From NCBI GenBank assembly GCA_023101885.1, contig JALPQD010000076.1, positions 2,808,397-2,872,396 on the forward strand: DNA of 64,000 nucleotides, in the 5' to 3' direction. Under the pieces are notes generated by a model that saw only the letters and a program-made list of their open reading frames with translations, was not told the origin of the DNA and did no database searches. A program made the translations under genes and the position numbers. The DNA comes from Typhlomys cinereus. Taxonomy: Eukaryota; Chordata; Mammalia; Rodentia; Platacanthomyidae. Numbering within the stretch: position 1 is the first letter of the stretch; each line of letters starts with the position of its first letter. Shown here in pieces: positions 61,301 to 64,000 of the stretch.

Positions 61301-63182
61301 CTGATATCAATATGTGTGGGTTTTCCTGTAACAATACACACCTCTGGGACAAAAATAGTCTCCTGAAAATATACTAGTGATGTTAGACTACTTTTGTAGA
61401 GTTTTACAAGCTTTAAGGCTTCAGATTGTCACAATAAAACAACTAGTAAAATTGTTGAGAGTACCTAACAGTACAAATGATAATCTGGTAAATGCAGTTA
61501 TTCAGCACTTAAGGCAAAGTTGTGGCAGATTAGGATTTATAGGATGGCAACACTGGTAAAAGAACTTCAGGTTTTCTTTTTTCAGTCTTGATATGTGAAA
61601 GACAAGAAAAATGTAATGTCTGACAGTCTTATTTCTTGAGTGGTGCCATGAAAGGAACATTTTTACTAAATATTTAGTTTTTAGTTCCTGGTTCCTGACT
61701 CAAGGACATCTAAGATCCTTTAAATCTCCAGGATAAGTTAAGTGTCTCTTGTGTGTCAATGAGATTACTGGTAAGCTGACTTTTGAAATGTAAAAGGCCT
61801 CCAAGGAAGACATATGGGAGACCTGACAGATCTTGGTAATGTCTGTGTGGGTGTAGTGCCAGCCTCCTCTGCTCTGTGGTGAGTCAGTCTTCCTGGTCAG
61901 AGCTGATGGGGGAAGACAGTTAAAAGAGGAGGAAGTTTCTTCCTGCATCTGTTGGTTCTCAGATATTTTCAGCTCAAAATATTCCTTATTCCCCTGTGGC
62001 ACATCTGCACCTTTTCAGAATAAATACCCCTTAAGGGATTACATTGGTTTTAGAAGAAAGAAGCTTTTAACTTCAGGAGATAATAACAGAAAGTAGTTCT
62101 AAGCAATATTTTATTTATTTATAAACAACATATTTCCAATTAAGTTGGGTTTTTTTGATTCTTTATATATTCTTTATATGTTGAACTTTAAGTCTTAGCT
62201 TTCCACTGAAGATTCTTTATATGTCACTTTATATTTTATACAGGTTTTTTTCTCCTGAAGGCTAACAATTTTTTCCAAACAAAATATCTGTTTGCCAGTT
62301 GTAGAAAAATATTTTTAAATAGATAGGATGGAGTTATGTGATTGACATTAGTAGCAAATGTAAAGATTAAAAACCTTGGAGGGATTAAATTACTTGCTAG
62401 CATTTGTTTTAAAAAGAATACTAAGATGGAAAGAAAGGAAAGGCTTGGTGTTGAGGTCAGAGCCAGTCCTCAGAGAGCCAGTCAGTCTGCACTCCCCAGA
62501 TGCTGCTCCAACCACTAAGGACCTTCCCTGCCCTTGCTTAGTGATAACTGTAAGTACTGTTTTCCTGCACAAAAGAAAGGAAAATAAGTTAGAATTAATA
62601 ACTGTAAAAGGATACATGAGGAAATAAGAAAAGATAGATAGATCAAAAGAGATAACCAAATTTCTTAAACCTTGTCTCCCCAAAAGATAATTCTAGAACC
62701 AGGAAAAAATGAAATTTACTTAAACTTTCTATTTTTGACCTTCAAAAACATTAAAAATCTATGTTATTTTTCTATAAAATACAGGCAGAACAAGAAATAC
62801 TTGATGTTCACCTTACATAACTAAAATCTGGATTATGTTCAGACCAAACATTCTCTAGTAACAGTTTCTTCTGGACTAAGTTTTATTTTATTCTACATTT
62901 TTTTTTAATGTTTTTGAGAACACTGACCATCTTATGATTCAGTCTTAAAATAATAGCTTTGTAAATTTTAGTCTTCTGTGTGGACAGAATTTCTAGTTGA
63001 TCAAGATATTATATGAACATTTTAGTGAATTGTTTTTACCTTGGTGTAGTTGTTACTCACATTTTTATTTTTCACATAGATCATACACTTGGGACTAAGA
63101 ATGAACAAGAAAGCAAACCAAATGCATTTCCCTCCACATCCTGTGAAGGCTCCTTTCCAGAAGACCATCCCCTTCTGTACGT
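52299..63182 (+). CDS. SETDB2: SETDB2, N-terminal part of the coding sequence (exons 2-5, continues past the window)
   Basis: Joining 52299-52314, 59389-59514, 60830-60895 and 63080-63182 gives one open frame of about 103 residues. It starts MGEKNGDAKTFWMELEDDGK and contains the stretch SNAFPSTSCE-like (here KPNAFPSTSCEGSFPED), which I recognise as the N-terminus of SETDB2 (CLLD8/KMT1F). The family is a nuclear histone H3 lysine-9 methyltransferase of about 700 residues, with a methyl-CpG-binding-like domain, a pre-SET domain and a bifurcated SET domain. None of those domains is in this window; only the poorly characterised N-terminal region is present. All junctions keep the reading frame (G|GT, G|AG, G|AT) and have AG acceptors and GT donors. 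The gene starts from a CpG island about 3 kb upstream. Identification rests on remembered similarity to the human protein, with substitutions scattered as expected for an orthologue. Confidence 0.93.
52440..52722 (-). mobile_element. RSINE/B4-like SINE with B1 core, minus strand
   Basis: 'gtgtacatggaggccagaag' at left, T-run 52519-52536 followed by 'gagacaaggtctttctttg' (B1 start in reverse) and 'ctgggattacaaatg'. Confidence 0.65.
52881..53911 (-). mobile_element. Older B2-superfamily SINE split by an L1 insertion
   Basis: The 3' part lies at 52881-53058 and the 5' part at 53821-53911 ('cttaacccctgagccatctt'). The gap is the L1 fragment at 53059-53820. In intron 2 of SETDB2. Confidence 0.82.
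53059..53820 (-). mobile_element. 5'-truncated L1 3' UTR inserted into a SINE
   Basis: A 762-bp insertion on the minus strand with a 12-base terminal T-run (A-tail) at 53060-53070. It is flanked by the perfect 13-bp duplication ACATGGCATTTTT (53046-53058 and 53821-53833). Both flanks are the two halves of one SINE. Its minus-strand text includes 'ctcagggaaatttgcgg' and a long purine-rich tract, features of rodent L1 3' UTRs. No ORF2 remains. Confidence 0.8.
54160..54445 (-). mobile_element. RSINE/B4-like SINE with (TG)n, minus strand
   Basis: TG-rich start, 'ggggccagaggtcacccgctgg', internal B1-like part and TG repeat at 54342-54365. Confidence 0.55.
54600..54672 (-). mobile_element. ID-type SINE fragment, minus strand
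   Basis: 'gatgctgggataaaacccag' and 'attctgaactatacc'. Intron 2 of SETDB2. Confidence 0.5.
54680..56090 (+). other. SETDB2 intron 2 interior, nothing recognised
   Basis: AT-rich intronic sequence without identifiable exon or clear repeat. Confidence 0.45.
56100..56507 (-). mobile_element. MaLR-type solo LTR, minus strand
   Basis: Same family as the 22-kb pair: 'tgttgcagttattgtgc' at left, 'gtcccacccaccatgggc', 'caagttggcaactgcggc' at right. Intron 2 of SETDB2. Confidence 0.72.
56560..56612 (+). repeat. G-rich tract with G-quadruplex potential
   Basis: Five or more runs of 4-7 G separated by one to three bases, on the sense strand of SETDB2 intron 2. Confidence 0.85.
56985..57066 (-). mobile_element. 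ID-type SINE, minus strand
   Basis: 'cttgcatgctcgccaagcac' and 'accaagtgagctacatcccta'. Intron 2 of SETDB2. Confidence 0.6.
57522..57645 (-). mobile_element. B1 SINE, minus strand
   Basis: 'ttgctttgtagccagggtg', 'ctcccaagcagagattacc', 'tgcacctccacgcctggc'. Intron 2 of SETDB2. Confidence 0.7.
58403..58821 (+). mobile_element. MaLR-type solo LTR, plus strand
   Basis: Same family in forward orientation: 'gggtttgagctctgggcac', 'aggagattatctagttgatgg', ends 'gaactgcaaca'. Intron 2 of SETDB2. Confidence 0.72.
58826..58965 (-). mobile_element. B3-like SINE, minus strand
   Basis: 'ggaggtgagaggacagttttc', 'aggattgaactcacataccaag' and 'cccactgagccatctctcc' are B3 landmarks in reverse. Intron 2 of SETDB2. 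Confidence 0.75.
59389..59514 (+). CDS. SETDB2: SETDB2 exon 3
   Basis: The exon is 126 bases, entering with two bases that complete a Gly codon and leaving with one base of a Glu codon. It encodes residues ~6-47, beginning DAKTFWMELEDDGKVDF and ending KIKDGSATNK, closely matching the human SETDB2 N-terminus. The acceptor is a typical T-rich tract with tttattttag. The donor is AAAG|GTCTGA, which agrees with the consensus only on the exon side and at +1, +2 and +5, so it is comparatively weak. Reading straight through the donor gives 13 more residues and then TGA at 59549. Confidence 0.93.
59770..59852 (-). mobile_element. B1/7SL-derived SINE fragment, minus strand
   Basis: 'accgggctgtcccagaagcc' and 'gagtagctggaatcaggct' match a reversed 7SL-type SINE. 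Intron 3 of SETDB2. Confidence 0.5.
60003..60092 (+). mobile_element. ID-type SINE
   Basis: 'gcagggagtatagcttagtg' and 'gaccctaggttccatc'. Intron 3 of SETDB2. Confidence 0.65.
60830..60895 (+). CDS. SETDB2: SETDB2 exon 4
   Basis: A 66-base exon behind a long T-tract acceptor (tttttaaacag) with donor GTATGT at 60896. It encodes EYIQAMTIVNDATINSNSI followed by LVK, aligning without gaps to the human segment that begins EYIQAM. Both ends are in phase 1, so skipping this exon would keep the frame and remove 22 residues. Confidence 0.9.
60896..63079 (+). other. SETDB2: SETDB2 intron 4
   Basis: 2,184 bp between a GTATGT donor and a cacatag acceptor. No repeat of recent origin and no small in-frame exon matching the 12 extra residues of the longer human isoform was recognised. 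Confidence 0.5.
63080..63182 (+). CDS. SETDB2: SETDB2 exon 5
   Basis: A 103-base exon with acceptor ttttcacatag and donor GT|GTGAGT at 63183. It encodes DHTLGTKNEQESKPNAFPST and then SCEGSFPEDHPLLY, matching the human region around NAFPSTSCE. The first codon is split with exon 4 (G|AT). The alignment fits the human isoform that lacks about 12 residues just before this exon; no exon for those residues was recognised in intron 4. The last two bases start a codon finished in an exon beyond the window. Confidence 0.88.
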
Positions 63183-63728
63183 GTGAGTTGTTAGTTACTG
63201 TTCTCTTAAATATTCCTAGATGGTTGACTTTACATAAAATTTAGAGTATTCAAAGACTCTTTCAATATCAGTTCAGTCTTTACAGTGCATAAAGTGGTAT
63301 CAGAAAGTTTATGGGAATAAGCTAAATTTTCCTGACCCTTTTCTTGGTAGCTAATTTTAGTAAACATTCATCAACATAAAGGAGACTTGTACAAGAGGAA
63401 ATCTGATATCTGATCCTTAATCTTTGTTTATTTTTAGTAAATATTGTCAGCACCAAAACCTTCTTGGACTAAAGCAAAGGAAATTTCTGAAAGTAATTCC
63501 CTGAGAACAAAGACCATATTTTTCAGATAATGAAATATGTCTTTTTTATTGTTGGTTTCTATTTTTTTTTTTTTTAGAATAATTTTGGTTTTTGAGACAA
63601 GATCTCACTATAGCTGAGATTAGCCTTGAACTTTAAGTCTTAGCTTTCCACTGAAGATATAAACAGTTTGAGGGAGTCTCAAAATAACTTAATATACTTT
63701 TACAGAGATCTAAGATCCTACTTTTGTA

Positions 63729-63771
63729 GCTCCCTACTGACTTTCAGTAGCTCCCTACTGACTTTCAGAAG
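63729..63771 (+). repeat. 21-bp tandem duplication
   Basis: The unit TAGCTCCCTACTGACTTTCA(G) occurs twice head to tail without mismatch. Confidence 0.9.
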
Positions 63772-63867
63772 TTCACAAAGTATTTCAGTATACTGCTTTT
63801 GACTCAACATACAGGGTAATAATACCTCTAGTTTTTAAACAAAAACACTAATGTAAGATTCTTTTTC

Positions 63868-64000
63868 GGGCTGGAGAGGTGGCTCAGGGGTTAAGCTTCC
63901 GCCTTGTAGGCAGAAGGTCCTGAGTTCAAATCCCAGATCCCACGTATAGACGCCAGACGGAAGCGGGGGCAGCCTGCTCTTCTGGTCCTGGTGGGGCAGA
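63868..64000 (+). mobile_element. B2-superfamily SINE, young subfamily, cut by window end
   Basis: Starts gggctggagaggtggctcag and continues through 'tctggtcctggtggggcaga'. It lies in intron 5 of SETDB2. Confidence 0.88.

Noticed and set aside
61377..61559. 60-codon frame in SETDB2 intron 4 with clean amino-acid composition
   Set aside because: No splice sites in register with exons 4 and 5, and no match to the SETDB2 protein.
62376..62683. Overlapping frames on both strands in intron 4
   Set aside because: Both strands open over the same stretch, no family match, no splice signals.
63437..63505. Possible next SETDB2 exon after a tttattttag acceptor
   Set aside because: The translation does not match the expected following SETDB2 sequence, and no donor fits.

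Overview
This is a stretch of mammalian, specifically rodent, nuclear DNA. The evidence is split coding exons with consensus splice sites, a single CpG-rich promoter in otherwise AT-rich DNA, and a repeat load made of rodent B1, B2/B3-like, ID and RSINE-type SINEs, MaLR-type LTRs and L1 3' ends. The youngest SINE is a tRNA-derived, B2-superfamily element (head 'ggctggagaggtggctcagg') carrying a built-in CA-rich segment. It is not the mouse or rat B2 consensus. It fits the B2-like SINEs reported from jerboas and relatives (Dipodoidea), but that placement is a guess.

Layout. From 1 to about 48.3 kb I see no convincing spliced coding exon. The region is filled with repeats plus some retrocopies: a full-length ARL6IP4 retrocopy at 21.1-21.9 kb (minus strand, with target-site duplication, ATTAAA signal and A-tail), a decayed fragment resembling ZC3H15 at 35.6 kb (minus), an unidentified 3' end with A-tail at 14.73-14.97 kb (minus) and a mariner-type transposase fossil at 12.56-13.06 kb (minus). 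By conserved mammalian gene order (in human, CAB39L lies head-to-head with SETDB2), this left part is most likely the 5' intronic territory of CAB39L on the minus strand. The only local support is a plausible minus-strand first-exon donor inside the CpG island.

From about 48.4 to 49.2 kb lies a CpG island with several CCAAT boxes, a YY1-type motif and an ETS motif and no TATA box. It looks like a shared bidirectional promoter. To the right, on the plus strand, is the 5' part of SETDB2 (a SET-domain H3K9 methyltransferase family gene): non-coding exon 1 (donor at 49,198/49,199), exon 2 with the start codon (51,945-52,314), exon 3 (59,389-59,514), exon 4 (60,830-60,895) and exon 5 (63,080-63,182). 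Together they encode the first ~103 residues. The MBD, pre-SET and SET domains lie beyond the window.

Notable structures include an L1 insertion that appears to carry a ~0.58-kb 3' transduction (23.27-24.16 kb), a 26-bp minisatellite open in all six frames (30.69-30.90 kb), several nested insertions with clear target-site duplications, a ~350-bp pyrimidine tract, and a group of four related LTRs between 39 and 45.5 kb. I found no CRISPR array, operon or other prokaryotic feature, and no clearly novel system.
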